Shown in pieces: positions 1 to 9,288 of a stretch of DNA of 28,275 nucleotides (position 1 is its first letter; every line of letters starts with the position of its first letter). Location of the stretch: positions 1 to 28,275 of the forward strand of contig JAJYSL010000038.1 in the NCBI GenBank assembly GCA_021793595.1, given 5' to 3'. Source of the DNA: Acidobacteriota bacterium (GTDB lineage Bacteria; Acidobacteriota; Terriglobia; Terriglobales; Acidobacteriaceae). The position numbers and the translations under genes are program-made. The notes beneath the pieces were generated by a model. The model ran no database searches and was not told where the DNA came from. It was given only the letters and a program-made list of their open reading frames with translations.

Positions 1-21
1 CTTGCAGAGGGCTCCCGGTAG

Positions 22-876
22 CTACCACTGAATCTTGCCCGGAAAATATTCCTCGATAAGATCCTGATAATACGGAAGAATTTCCTGCATGTTCGGTTTT
101 GCCGCACCCTTGGAGTACAGATCGTATGGGTTGAACTTGCGGACCCATTGAAACATTTCCTCATCATGCTGCGACATCAAGTGACGATAGGCGCCATGCC
201 TATGCGCGGAGTAGAAGGAATGGTACCGCAGCATGTACTGTGCTGGTTCCGGCAAGCAATCTTTTGTCACCTGGTAAATGTATTCATCATGCCCCCAGGA
301 CATATGAACATTCTCTAATCCACAATGAGGGTTATAAATGCCATATAACTCCTGATACAACGGATTCTGCGAATCTGGATTCGTGCGGAAATATTCGGGG
401 AAGACAATTTTGTCCGAGTAGGCACAACCGACTGGAAATGTATCGCCGACTACAGCCCACTGCGGCTCTCCATAGAGACAGAGTACCTTGCCTAAGTCAT
501 GGATGAATCCGGTAAGAACGAACCAACGCGGATGGCCATCTTTGCGGATGGCCTCTGAAGTCTGCAGCAGGTGTTCGATTTGTGTCAGGTCTGTATCCGG
601 ATCGCTGTCGTCGACCAGGGTGTTTAGAAATTCTGCTGCGTCCCAGATTGTTTTCTGTTCTTTCCGCAGCGGTAGATACTGCCGTTCCTTTGCACGGACG
701 AAGTCGACGGTTTGTAACGCATGATTCAGACGGTAGAACTCCGCGACGCCGGGATTTGCATCGGGGTCGTAATTGCGGAATTCTTCCCGGTCCTTATTTT
801 CCTTGTAGCGAGATGCAACAAAGTCGTCCCAGTCATCAAGTTTTTTGAGCGGGTTTTCAGCGGTCTGACGGTTCAT
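22..876 (-). CDS. myo-inositol oxygenase (MIOX)
   Basis: Predicted non-heme di-iron enzyme that cleaves the myo-inositol ring with O2 to give D-glucuronate (EC 1.13.99.1), acting in the cytoplasm. The 284-residue product has the length of the animal enzymes. All six iron ligands of the family can be placed: H102 (in [11 protein letters not shown]), H126-D127 (in [10 protein letters not shown]), H196 (in MSWGHDEY), H219 (in RYHSFYS) and D252 (in FNPYDLYSK), with spacing very close to that known for mouse MIOX. The frame opens further upstream at a TTG (945), but the extra 23 residues do not look like MIOX. ATG at 876 has GGAG six bases upstream; ATG at 879 is the alternative. The next gene upstream on this strand is a sugar-porter transporter ending 250 bases away, which fits inositol use. 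Family assignment is very secure; the physiological pathway is inferred. Confidence 0.95.
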   Translation of the reverse strand: MNRQTAENPLKKLDDWDDFVASRYKENKDREEFRNYDPDANPGVAEFYRLNHALQTVDFVRAKERQYLPLRKEQKTIWDAAEFLNTLVDDSDPDTDLTQIEHLLQTSEAIRKDGHPRWFVLTGFIHDLGKVLCLYGEPQWAVVGDTFPVGCAYSDKIVFPEYFRTNPDSQNPLYQELYGIYNPHCGLENVHMSWGHDEYIYQVTKDCLPEPAQYMLRYHSFYSAHRHGAYRHLMSQHDEEMFQWVRKFNPYDLYSKGAAKPNMQEILPYYQDLIEEYFPGKIQW

Positions 877-1126
877 CATCAACTCCGGGCAAACGAGTGA
901 TCTGATCTTACGGTGATGGGGACGGGAATCGCAAATTAGTTTCAATCACTCGGATGCGATTCGATCGTTTTGCAGCCGCTGGTACACAACCCGAGTATTA
1001 TCCCGCTCTCAAGATGCTCGAAGCTGCAGAACGTCCAAAGCTAGACTAACCGCTTTACAAACAGACCGTCTTCGACTGGCTCGCCAGCATTGATGGCGGA
1101 GGTTGTGCGGCACACGCGAGCGACAG

Positions 1127-2506
1127 CTATTTCCCGCTTTGGCCGATGTTGTGCCAGCGTGCGTCGATTTCTTCCAGCGTGCAGCCTTTGGTCTCCGGTA
1201 CCAGGCGATAGACAAAAATCCATGCGATGATTCCAATCACTCCGTAGAGCCAGAACGTCCAGGCGCGGCCGAGGGAATGCAGCAAGCTTAGAAACGTCAG
1301 CGCCACCAGCAGATTGGAGCCCCAATTGGTAACCGTAGCAATGCTCATCGCACGCCCGCGAATTTTTAAGGGATAAATTTCTGAAATGAGGAGCCAGAAA
1401 ACCGGCCCGAGGCTGATCGCAAAACAAGCGACATAGACGGGCAGGCTGATCATCGCGACCCACGCAACGATGTTTGAGAGCGTCGGAGAGAGGAATGAGA
1501 AGCCAAGTACGCCGAGGCTGACGATCATCCCGAAAATGCCGCAGAGCAGTAGCGGTCGACGCCCAACTCGATCGATTAACCGCAACGCGACCACGGTCAG
1601 CAGCACCATGACGACCCCGACTCCCACAGTAGCCAGAATCGCAGCGGAGGCCGAGTGTAGCCCGGCAAATTGAAAAATGGTGGGCGCATAGTACAGCACA
1701 GTGTTGATGCCGGTGAACTGCTGAAAAATCGCCAACCCGATGCCCACAACCAGCGGTCGTCGCATGGCGACCGTAAACAGTTCGCGCCAACCGCCCTCCT
1801 GCAATGTCAGGTCCGCTTCAATCTCATCCAACTCTGTGCTAACGTCCGTCGTTTCCCGAATTTGCTGCAGCACGCTGCGCGCTTTTGCATTCTGCGACTG
1901 GCTCATCAGCCACCGCGGACTTTCCGGAACGAAGATCAGGCCAATGACGAGGATCAGCGCTGGAATCGCAGCCAGACCAAACATCCAGCGCCACGCACGC
2001 GCGTCCGCTAGTCCATAGTCAGCAAGGTAAGAGACCACAATGCCGATTGTGATCATCAGTTGATTCAACGAAACCAACTTGCCGCGAATACTGGCTGGGG
2101 ATACTTCTGAAATGTAAAGCGGTGCTGTGAAGGATGCGATGCCAATGGCAACGCCGACCACGACGCGTCCCAACGCGAGCCACGAGGGCGTAGGCGCGAG
2201 AGCGGTGCCGATCGCGCCGATGATGAATAGGAGCCCGACTTGGATAAGAATTCTGCGGCGGCCAAATCGATCCGCCAGTTTGCCGCCAAAAGACGCGCCT
2301 ATCACCGCGCCCAAAAGGACCGCGGCGACAACGACTTCCTCCCGGACTCTTGTGAGGGAGAAGTCCTGCTGTACGAAAAGAATGGCTCCAGAGATGACGC
2401 CGGTGTCGTAGCCAAACAGCAAGCCGGCAAGGGCCGAAATCCACGAGACCATGGTGACGAAGCCGCTGGTAGCCGGTTTTAGAGCGTGTATTTCGGGAGA
2501 TGACAA
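1127..2506 (-). CDS. MFS sugar porter, possibly inositol/H+ symporter
   Basis: Inner-membrane major facilitator transporter of the sugar porter family, 459 residues with about 12 hydrophobic segments. Family signatures seen: GYDTGVISGA in TM1, the loop motif GGKLADRFGRRR (74-85), PESPRWL (194-200), QQFTGIN (262-268), a second DRVGRRP loop near 312, and the C-terminal PETKG (437). These are typical of bacterial XylE, AraE and IolT-like proton symporters. Substrate cannot be read from sequence; the adjacent inositol oxygenase on the same strand makes myo-inositol a reasonable guess. The open frame begins at a GTG (2545), but a TTG at 2506 has a strong GGCGGAGG ribosome binding site six bases upstream and gives a conventional N-terminus, so that start is preferred. 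The 272 bases upstream, to the M61 gene, hold no gene I can see and probably carry the promoter. Confidence 0.92.
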   Translation of the reverse strand: MSSPEIHALKPATSGFVTMVSWISALAGLLFGYDTGVISGAILFVQQDFSLTRVREEVVVAAVLLGAVIGASFGGKLADRFGRRRILIQVGLLFIIGAIGTALAPTPSWLALGRVVVGVAIGIASFTAPLYISEVSPASIRGKLVSLNQLMITIGIVVSYLADYGLADARAWRWMFGLAAIPALILVIGLIFVPESPRWLMSQSQNAKARSVLQQIRETTDVSTELDEIEADLTLQEGGWRELFTVAMRRPLVVGIGLAIFQQFTGINTVLYYAPTIFQFAGLHSASAAILATVGVGVVMVLLTVVALRLIDRVGRRPLLLCGIFGMIVSLGVLGFSFLSPTLSNIVAWVAMISLPVYVACFAISLGPVFWLLISEIYPLKIRGRAMSIATVTNWGSNLLVALTFLSLLHSLGRAWTFWLYGVIGIIAWIFVYRLVPETKGCTLEEIDARWHNIGQSGK

Positions 2507-2512
2507 AAGTGG

Positions 2513-2520
2513 CCTCCGCC
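2513..2520 (-). promoter_or_regulatory. ribosome binding site selecting a TTG start
   Basis: On the minus strand these bases read GGCGGAGG, with GGAGG six bases before the TTG at 2506. No comparable site precedes the upstream GTG at 2545, so this decides the start of the sugar porter. It is read directly from sequence; the choice of start is inference. Confidence 0.7.
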
Positions 2521-2778
2521 CTATTGCGGTACAGCAAACCCTCACAAGGGTCCTGCGTCTTGTTCAGAACTACGAGTGGTTCTCGGGAGCGACCAAATAC
2601 CCTTTGGCGACACGTCCTTCACGTCCAAATACGGATCCTCGATCGTATTTCGATCCGATTGAAAGCCCCGGAGCACGCCTCCCCAGAAGCATGCCTGATC
2701 TCGCCCGGTGCAATTTATCGACCTTGACGCACAACTACGATCCAGCTTCGCGAACTGGCTGTCTCTTTCGTGGATTCA

Positions 2779-4755
2779 CTACATGGCTGGCAACGGGCTC
2801 TTGCTGGGTACAAATATTTCGTCCAGTCGGTCCGGTGTCCCTTCAACGCGCTGCAGCGACGGATAACGCATGCCCTCGTAATAAGGCATGGAGATGGTCT
2901 TATATTGCTTGCCTTCGCGAAATTGCAACTGCAGTGGTTTCTTCTCCGTTTCCGCCGCTATGATCGCATCTCTCAGCACCTTCGGAGTAAATGCCGTGCC
3001 GTTCACGGAGACAATTTCCATGTCTGGAGTGACGCCGGCTTTAAATGCTGGACTGCCCCACCAGACGTTTGAAATCATGCCTGCCGACCCATGTCCGCGG
3101 CGAGAGCCCACAGAGAAACCGAGGGACGTGGAGAAATCCGCATAGCCCAACTTCTCTAACTCTTTCGATATCCATTCCGTGGGCTTATCTGTGTAGACAA
3201 GCTTGTAGCCGCCCTGCGTGAATCCGTTCATCGGGACTGGAGGGTGAAGATCGTAGACGCGTTGCTGGAAGAAAGACTTCCAATTGTACGGCGCAACTTC
3301 GTTGAGGTCCCTCCCCACATCGTTGAGCGTGTACTGATCTGTAATCATGCTGCCGTTATAGACGCCGAGGAACTTCTTACAGAAGTCGTCAAGCGACTTT
3401 TTGTCGTTGGTCAGCTCACGAATCTTCGTGTCCGCATCCAGCCAGATCAGCGCTCCTTCCATGTAGTAATCTTCCGGACGCTGATAACTGACCCAGCTCA
3501 CCGGACGACGCTGCGAGATGATTGGTTGATTCGTCGTATCGACCAGCGGGCGCCAGTTGCGACCGGGACTGATGGCGTAGTTCGCGGCGAGTCGCGCGAA
3601 AAAGTCGCGCGTTTGCTCCGGCGTGCGCATGCCGGCACGTGCGGTCAGCACATTGCCCCAATATTCTGTCATCCCTTCATAGACCCACAGCAGGTCGTCG
3701 CGCATGGGTACGTTGAAATTGGGAGTCCACAGGTCTGCCGGTCGACGAAATTTTCCGTTCCAGGAGTGAGTGTATTCATGGCCCAGCAGATCGCGCTCGA
3801 GGACGCCATTCGGCCAATCTGTCAGGTAATTCGCCGGCTGACCATCCTCGCTCGACTGATGGTGCTCCAGTCCGACTCCGCCGACTTTGTTGCTCATCAA
3901 CAACAGGAAATCGTAGTGCTTGTAATGGTGCGACCCGTAGAGCTTGTCGGCTTCCGAAACCAGTTTCTTATGCTCCTCCAATTCTTCCGGAGTCATCTTC
4001 AGGTCGTCCGCGGCATCGGCAAACAAATTCAGATGTACGATGTCGGTCGAGGTGGGCGACAGGTCGACAGTTTTAAAGTAGAGACCAGCGTAGAGCGGTG
4101 AATCCACCAGCGTATTTAGGGTGGTCTTTTGAAACTTGATGGTGTCACCCTGGTTCGATGCTGTCTCCAGCGCGGTGGCGTATTTCCAGCCGCTTGGCAG
4201 CTTCAGAGTGGTATCGACTGGAATATCGCGCGAAAAATATCCCGCTGGGTACATCACCACTTCATTCCATTCAAGGTCTACGATGGCATCGGAAATTTCG
4301 ACGCGGCCAGCGCTCCGTTTGATTGGGGAGAGATAATCGAAGTCGAGTCCCACAGTCTTTGCGCCAGCAGTCAGCGGCACGTGGAACGCGTACACGTTCA
4401 CGCGATCGCGCACCCATTGCACGCGCTTTCCATCCACCGTGGTGACGATGCCGCCCAGGCTCTCAATGGGGCCAGACGGTTCATGGTCGCCTGGCAGCCA
4501 CTCCGGATAGAGCAAGACCATTTCCTTGGCGCCCGGTTCTACTGGAACCTCCTCATGCACCTTTTCCACGCGGTCTACGATGTTGGTCAGGTCCACTGTT
4601 AGATCAATTGGGCCCAAGTAGGGTTTATCGACGGGCGCCACGATGGGCGGGGGCATCGGCACCGGCTGTGGTTGCGCTTGCGGTTTGGATTGCGCCAGTG
4701 TGCAGCAGGTGAACGCGGCAGAAGAAAAGATGGCAACGCAGGCGAAACGCATCAT
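2779..4755 (-). CDS. M61 family metallopeptidase with PDZ domain
   Basis: Exported zinc aminopeptidase of MEROPS family M61 (glycyl aminopeptidase type), expected to trim N-terminal residues, typically Gly or Ala, from peptides outside the inner membrane. The 658-residue protein has a signal peptide (1 to about 21, ending TCCTLAQ), a Pro/Gln-rich linker, an N-terminal beta domain (about 47-245), and a thermolysin-like catalytic domain with GVGLEHHQS (294-302), the zinc motif HEYTHSWNG (326-334) and downstream EGMTEYW (360-366), which holds the third zinc ligand. A C-terminal PDZ domain (about 545-615) contains GSPAFKAGVTPDMEIVSVNG. All expected catalytic residues are present. Two ATGs are adjacent (4755 and 4752) and no clear Shine-Dalgarno precedes them. 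It is divergent from the sodium:solute symporter across 187 bases and lies near other peptidases, suggesting peptide scavenging. Confidence 0.93.
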   Translation of the reverse strand: MMRFACVAIFSSAAFTCCTLAQSKPQAQPQPVPMPPPIVAPVDKPYLGPIDLTVDLTNIVDRVEKVHEEVPVEPGAKEMVLLYPEWLPGDHEPSGPIESLGGIVTTVDGKRVQWVRDRVNVYAFHVPLTAGAKTVGLDFDYLSPIKRSAGRVEISDAIVDLEWNEVVMYPAGYFSRDIPVDTTLKLPSGWKYATALETASNQGDTIKFQKTTLNTLVDSPLYAGLYFKTVDLSPTSTDIVHLNLFADAADDLKMTPEELEEHKKLVSEADKLYGSHHYKHYDFLLLMSNKVGGVGLEHHQSSEDGQPANYLTDWPNGVLERDLLGHEYTHSWNGKFRRPADLWTPNFNVPMRDDLLWVYEGMTEYWGNVLTARAGMRTPEQTRDFFARLAANYAISPGRNWRPLVDTTNQPIISQRRPVSWVSYQRPEDYYMEGALIWLDADTKIRELTNDKKSLDDFCKKFLGVYNGSMITDQYTLNDVGRDLNEVAPYNWKSFFQQRVYDLHPPVPMNGFTQGGYKLVYTDKPTEWISKELEKLGYADFSTSLGFSVGSRRGHGSAGMISNVWWGSPAFKAGVTPDMEIVSVNGTAFTPKVLRDAIIAAETEKKPLQLQFREGKQYKTISMPYYEGMRYPSLQRVEGTPDRLDEIFVPSKSPLPAM

Positions 4756-4870
4756 GGAATCGAGTGTAATTGCTGATGGACTTGGTGTTCAATCGCGAGT
4801 GGCGTGCGACATCTTCTTCGCCGCTGACAAATCCGTCATGCAGATGGCGACGCATTCGGTGAGCGCAATG

Positions 4871-4887
4871 ATAGAAACTATAGAAAC
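4871..4887. repeat. short tandem repeat in a divergent promoter region
   Basis: ATAGAAAC occurs twice with a 9-base period (4871-4878 and 4880-4887) in the 187-base gap between the divergently transcribed M61 peptidase and symporter genes. It could be a regulator half-site pair or chance. No convincing -35/-10 pair could be assigned in either direction. Confidence 0.25.
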
Positions 4888-4942
4888 AGGCTGGAATTTC
4901 ACTGCTACTTTCGCGCCCGCGTATCGTAGGATTTTCTGAGGG

Positions 4943-6496
4943 ATGCAGCCTATCGCTTATCTTGCCATTGTCGGCCCGAACCACATCCGCGCCATCGATC
5001 TACTGATCGTTGTTCTCTATCTGGCGGGCATCACTCTATTCGGTCTGCATTTTCACGGTAAGGGAGATTCCCTCCGCAGCTACTTTCTGGCGGAACGCAC
5101 CATCCCGTGGTGGGCCATCTCGCTTTCCATTGTTGCGGCTGAAACCAGTACGCTGACGATCATCAGCATCCCGGGACTGGCCTTTACCGGCGACTTCGGA
5201 TTCCTGCAGCTGGTCATGGGCTATCTTATTGCCCGTATCGTGCTGTCTCTGTTGTTTCTTCCTGCATATTTTCATGGAGAACTGCTCACTGCCTACCAAC
5301 TCATCGATCGGCGGTTTGGCCCCAGGCTGCACCAGGTCACGGCATCTGTATTTCTTCTCACTCGCGCCGCTGCCGAAGGGGTGCGCCTGTTCGCCGTTGC
5401 CATTTTGATAGGAATTGCAATTGGCACCAGCGACATCGCCTCGATTGTCATCATCACGGTGTTGACGCTGCTGTACACAATCAAGGGCGGTATGGCGGCG
5501 GTCATCTGGACCGACGTGATGCAGATGTTTATTTATGTAGGAGGCAGCGTGGCTGCCCTGTGGGCGCTGGGTCATCAGGTTCCGGGCGGCTGGAGCGTGA
5601 TCTACCAGGTCGGGCATGCGGCGGGGAAGTTCACCGTATTTCATTTTGCATTGAATCTGACAACAACCTATACGTTTTGGACTGGGCTCATCGGCGGTTG
5701 CTTCCTCATCATGGCCAGCCATGGTACCGACCAGTTGATGGTACAGCGCTTGCTGGCCGCTAAAAATCTGCGCGAATCGCGCCTCGCTCTCTTGTCCAGT
5801 TGGACTATCGTCGCATTGCAGTTCCTACTCTTCCTTTGCGTGGGTGCGGGGCTCTATGTGTATTACACGCGCGTCACGCCGGGAACGAAATTTGCCAGTT
5901 CTGACAGGGTCTTCCCGGCGTTTATCGTCGATCACATGCCTGCAGGCGTTTCGGGGTTGATCATCGCCGCAGTTCTGGCCGCAGCCATGTCAAACTTGAG
6001 CGCTGCGCTCAATTCGCTTTCTTCCACAACTGTTGTCGACTTTTATATGAAGCTTCGCCCCAGGGCCGCGGCTCGCGAACGCTCCAGTATTTCTCATGTT
6101 TCTACATTTTTCTGGGCGGTTGTACTGTGCGGCCTTGCCTTTTTATCGCGGGGAAGCAAACACGTAGTGGAAGTCGGACTCTCCATTGCATCCGTTGCCT
6201 ACGGGTCTCTGTTGGGAGTATTTCTGTTAGGCACGCTTACCCGCCGCGCCAATGAAGCGGGAAGCATTGTCGGGATGATCGTCGGCTTGGGAGTAAATAT
6301 TTTTCTTTGGCGTCAGCCTGCCCCCATTGCTTTTGGCTTCGCGGGCTTCCACGAGGTAATGCCCAGGATCGCGTGGACGTGGTATGTGGTGATCGGAACC
6401 GCGATTACCTTCTGCTTTGGATATTTATTCAGTCGGCTGTTTTCGCGGATGCGCTGGGGAAAACAGCCGTGCTCGGAACAGGAACGTGTGACGTAG
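4943..6496 (+). CDS. sodium:solute symporter (SSS family)
   Basis: Polytopic inner-membrane transporter of 517 residues with about 13 hydrophobic segments, the expected size and layout of the SSS/SGLT family, which drives uptake of sugars, amino acids or other organic solutes with the sodium gradient. Diagnostic stretches are the early WWAISLSIVAAETSTLT segment (56-72), where SSS proteins bind sodium and substrate, and KGGMAAVIWTDVMQMF (181-196), matching the SSS signature around TM5-TM6. The substrate is not readable. The neighbours (M61 peptidase, esterase, muropeptide-type hydrolases) allow an amino acid, dipeptide or amino sugar. ATG at 4943 is the only usable start; a GAGGG lies almost against it, so the ribosome binding site is poorly spaced. 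The gene converges on the carboxylesterase with only 36 bases between them, and I see no clear terminator hairpin there. Confidence 0.93.
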   Translation: MQPIAYLAIVGPNHIRAIDLLIVVLYLAGITLFGLHFHGKGDSLRSYFLAERTIPWWAISLSIVAAETSTLTIISIPGLAFTGDFGFLQLVMGYLIARIVLSLLFLPAYFHGELLTAYQLIDRRFGPRLHQVTASVFLLTRAAAEGVRLFAVAILIGIAIGTSDIASIVIITVLTLLYTIKGGMAAVIWTDVMQMFIYVGGSVAALWALGHQVPGGWSVIYQVGHAAGKFTVFHFALNLTTTYTFWTGLIGGCFLIMASHGTDQLMVQRLLAAKNLRESRLALLSSWTIVALQFLLFLCVGAGLYVYYTRVTPGTKFASSDRVFPAFIVDHMPAGVSGLIIAAVLAAAMSNLSAALNSLSSTTVVDFYMKLRPRAAARERSSISHVSTFFWAVVLCGLAFLSRGSKHVVEVGLSIASVAYGSLLGVFLLGTLTRRANEAGSIVGMIVGLGVNIFLWRQPAPIAFGFAGFHEVMPRIAWTWYVVIGTAITFCFGYLFSRLFSRMRWGKQPCSEQERVT

Positions 6497-6532
6497 ACCG
6501 ACGCTGTGCGACCTCTTCGATGCGAAAAAGAC

Positions 6533-8161
6533 TTACTCCGTCGATTTTGCGAGCCGAGATTTGAGGAATTGTTGAAACACTGCAAATCGTTCGGCGCGCG
6601 GCACGGGCTCGGCTCCAATTCGTCGACCTAACTCTTGGCACAAGTCCGTGTTCGTTTGATACGCTGGCCACTTCGGCAGCTCAGAAGTATTGGGATCGCC
6701 TGTTTTCGCAAACTGCACCCAATATCCAATGATGGCGTTTGAAAGCGTCTTGTCGTAAGGCTGGTGGATCCATGTGGTCCAATACTTTTGGCTGAGGAAC
6801 ATACTTTCTTCACTGTGAAAGGCTCCAAGAGACGCAAATTCTCCCGCTCCCACATAGGTGAAGTGATAGAGGTAGGCTGGCTGGTGAATTCGAGCCATTT
6901 CGATTGCAAGCAGGCGAGCGCCGAAGCCAAAGTCGAAATCGGTATCCATGGTCCGGAACGCACCGGGGACGTCCTTATCCGACTTCGCCGCATATTGCGC
7001 AAACACCTTGCCCGCCATCGGACCGAATTCTCGATGCAGCCATTGGCGATATTCCCCAACCGTCTTGGGCCGATTGGATTTGCCGCTTACGAGCGGACTG
7101 GCAAAGATCGAAACCTCATCATTGTTGCTGCCGACGATTACTGGGATGTTTGCCTGCTTCCCGGTCGCAAACGCAGTTGCAGGTTGCTGCGGAAAGAACC
7201 AGCCGTCAACAACTGGCTCGAGATCGATCCGGTCATCCTTGGCGGCCGTCAACAGAAGCTTCTCGGCGGACAATGCGCGCAACGCGGACAGAGATCCCGG
7301 ACCCGTCTGAATTCCGAGATCCTTCGCGAGCAACTCGCCATTCGCTTCCGCCTGTCGGGTCACGGGGTACACAGAATCCACGCAAACGCCACTCTGCATG
7401 ATGGCTCGTTGAAATAAACCGACGGCAATCGGAGACGCCATCAAGTTGCAGATATCCAAAGCACCGGAGGACGCGCCGAATACCGTGACGTTATTGGGAT
7501 CACCCCCGAATCGGCTGATATTTCGTTTCACCCATCGCAGCGCTTCCACCTGATCCAGATGACCGTAGTTTCCAGAAACATGATGGGGCGATTCTGCGGC
7601 CAACGCCGGGTACGCGAAAAATCCGAAGACTCCCAGACGATAATTCAGGCTGACGACAACCACCCCTTCCCGGGCCAGTGTCGCTCCCAACGGCGGCCAC
7701 TCCGCAGAGCCTTCCACGTTGCCCCCGCCATGTACCCACACCATGACCGGCAGCTTCGCGGTGTCATGCAATTTCGGCGTCCACACGTTCAGGTAGAGAC
7801 ATGCTTCGTTCGTCGCCATTTTTTGAATGCCCAACATCTCTGGCAGCCAGGGGCTGGGCGTTTGCGGACATGCGGGGCCGTACTGTGTTGCTTCGCGGAT
7901 TCCTGACCATGGCGGCGGCGGTTGCGGCGCCTTCCAACGCAAGTTGCCGACCGGCTGTGCAGCATAGGGAATTCCGAGAAACTTCGCAATATGTGGCGCT
8001 GCGGCAACCCACGCTCCTTGCAACCTTCCGCTGTCAATTTTGACCTGCGGAGCCGCGGGTTGCGCTGGCAGGCGAACAGGATATCCGCAGAAGAAGACCG
8101 CAAATGCAATCAGTGCCGACATTGGCCTTATCGATCGCGATGAGTGTAGGTGGAAACGCAT
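6533..8161 (-). CDS. exported type-B carboxylesterase
   Basis: Alpha/beta-hydrolase of the carboxylesterase type B family (COesterase), 542 residues, hydrolysing carboxylic esters. An N-terminal signal (basic start, hydrophobic core about 13-27, then LPAQPA) indicates export. The oxyanion motif HGGG (144-147), the signature FGGDPNNVTVFGASSGA with nucleophile S231, the acid E349 (in SNNDEVSIF) and H449 (in GAFHSEE) complete the triad. The nucleophile elbow reads GASSG instead of the common GESAG. The longer frame starts at 8248, but ATG 8161 has GGGAG five bases upstream and directly precedes the signal peptide, so it is chosen. The gene is convergent with the symporter and divergent from the NlpC/P60 gene. 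The natural substrate is unknown; plant or cell-wall esters, xenobiotics and p-nitrobenzyl-type esters are all possible. Confidence 0.92.
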   Translation of the reverse strand: MRFHLHSSRSIRPMSALIAFAVFFCGYPVRLPAQPAAPQVKIDSGRLQGAWVAAAPHIAKFLGIPYAAQPVGNLRWKAPQPPPPWSGIREATQYGPACPQTPSPWLPEMLGIQKMATNEACLYLNVWTPKLHDTAKLPVMVWVHGGGNVEGSAEWPPLGATLAREGVVVVSLNYRLGVFGFFAYPALAAESPHHVSGNYGHLDQVEALRWVKRNISRFGGDPNNVTVFGASSGALDICNLMASPIAVGLFQRAIMQSGVCVDSVYPVTRQAEANGELLAKDLGIQTGPGSLSALRALSAEKLLLTAAKDDRIDLEPVVDGWFFPQQPATAFATGKQANIPVIVGSNNDEVSIFASPLVSGKSNRPKTVGEYRQWLHREFGPMAGKVFAQYAAKSDKDVPGAFRTMDTDFDFGFGARLLAIEMARIHQPAYLYHFTYVGAGEFASLGAFHSEESMFLSQKYWTTWIHQPYDKTLSNAIIGYWVQFAKTGDPNTSELPKWPAYQTNTDLCQELGRRIGAEPVPRAERFAVFQQFLKSRLAKSTE

Positions 8162-8373
8162 GACGACTCCCAATCTCGCGCTACAAGTGTCTCTAAGAAT
8201 ATATTGGACGGAAGGTTTCATCCGTTTCAGACGGCGCGCCCCCGGCAAGTGAATGGTCGAATGCGCGATCAGGTGCTACTCTGGTTTTTTCTCAGTGGAT
8301 GCTGCTTGACCTTGAATAAAACCGTCTGTTGCATTTCAGACGACAAATGGATTGCAAAGCAATCCGGAAATCC

Positions 8374-9288
8374 ATGGAAACGATGAAGAACTTTTTCTCG
8401 CGCTTTCGGCGCTATTGCCTTGTGTTTTCCTTATTTCTTGGGGCCTGCTTTGTGGTTCAGGCGCAGGGAACGCGCTACGTTGTTTCCGTCCCTGTAGCTA
8501 ACATGTTTTCGAAACCTTCCGCGGATGTCGACGTGGTTTCACAGGCCATTTTCTCCACGAACGTCGATGAGATCGCGGAACAGCCCGGCTGGATAAAAAT
8601 TCGAACGCCTCAGGACGGATACACGGGCTGGGTTTCTCGCGCAGACCTGGTGGAGTTGCACGGTAGGGCTGGCTATGCCACCAGCGGCGAAATAGCTCAG
8701 GTCGAGGAGCTTCGCTCCCATCTTTATCGCAATCCGGATGTCACGACGCAAGCACCTTTGATGACGCTGCCGTTCGAGGCGCGTCTGCAGGTGATCCAGG
8801 AAAAGCCGGGCGGGCGCTGGTTGAAAGTGGATCTTCCCGACCAACGCGTGGCATGGGTGCAGCAGGGAGACGTTGCCGTGAGCATGAACGGCGGTGCGGA
8901 TCTTGCCCCGCACATGACGATTCCGCAGATGGTGCAGTTCAGTCACCGCTTTCTCGGTTTGCCGTATACATGGGGAGGCACCTCCAGCTTTGGCTATGAT
9001 TGTTCTGGCTTTGTGCAGATGCTGATGCGGCAACGGGGCTATCTGATCCCGCGCGATGCCGATGTTCAGGCCGCGTGGAGCGGCTTTGAACCCGTCAAGG
9101 TTTCAAAGCTCCGCGCAGGCGATGTTTTGTTCTTCGGTAGTCACGGCAAAATTACACATACCGGAATGTTTATAGGCCACGGAAAATTTATTCAGGCAAC
9201 CACGCATGATCACCCAGTGATTCAGATCAGTCCGCTGGATGCATATTGGCGCAACCTGCTGGTTGTCGAACGGAGAGTGAAACCATGA
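8374..9288 (+). CDS. NlpC/P60 cell-wall endopeptidase with SH3-like domains
   Basis: Predicted exported cysteine peptidase cutting the gamma-D-Glu to diamino-acid bond of peptidoglycan stem peptides. From ATG 8374 it has 304 residues: a signal segment ending near VVQAQG, two bacterial SH3-like domains (about 30-95 and 105-170), then an NlpC/P60 domain (about 180-300). That domain has the catalytic Cys in FGYDCSGFVQ (C210), the His in GKITHTGMFIG (H262) and a further polar residue in the TTHDHP stretch. This SH3-SH3-NlpC/P60 layout is that of YkfC-like enzymes releasing L-Ala-D-Glu. The frame could open at a TTG (8329), at ATG 8347 or at ATG 8383; the start is uncertain because no strong ribosome binding site is seen. 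The stop overlaps the start of the dipeptide epimerase gene by four bases, so the two are probably translated together. Confidence 0.92.
   Translation: METMKNFFSRFRRYCLVFSLFLGACFVVQAQGTRYVVSVPVANMFSKPSADVDVVSQAIFSTNVDEIAEQPGWIKIRTPQDGYTGWVSRADLVELHGRAGYATSGEIAQVEELRSHLYRNPDVTTQAPLMTLPFEARLQVIQEKPGGRWLKVDLPDQRVAWVQQGDVAVSMNGGADLAPHMTIPQMVQFSHRFLGLPYTWGGTSSFGYDCSGFVQMLMRQRGYLIPRDADVQAAWSGFEPVKVSKLRAGDVLFFGSHGKITHTGMFIGHGKFIQATTHDHPVIQISPLDAYWRNLLVVERRVKP

Noticed and set aside
2507..2778. 272-base gap upstream of the sugar porter with several short frames
   Set aside because: No frame has a ribosome binding site or recognisable product, and no RNA gene structure was seen; probably regulatory.
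3244..4101. 285-codon plus-strand frame opposite the M61 peptidase
   Set aside because: The opposite strand encodes an intact catalytic domain; the antisense product has no family resemblance or ribosome binding site.
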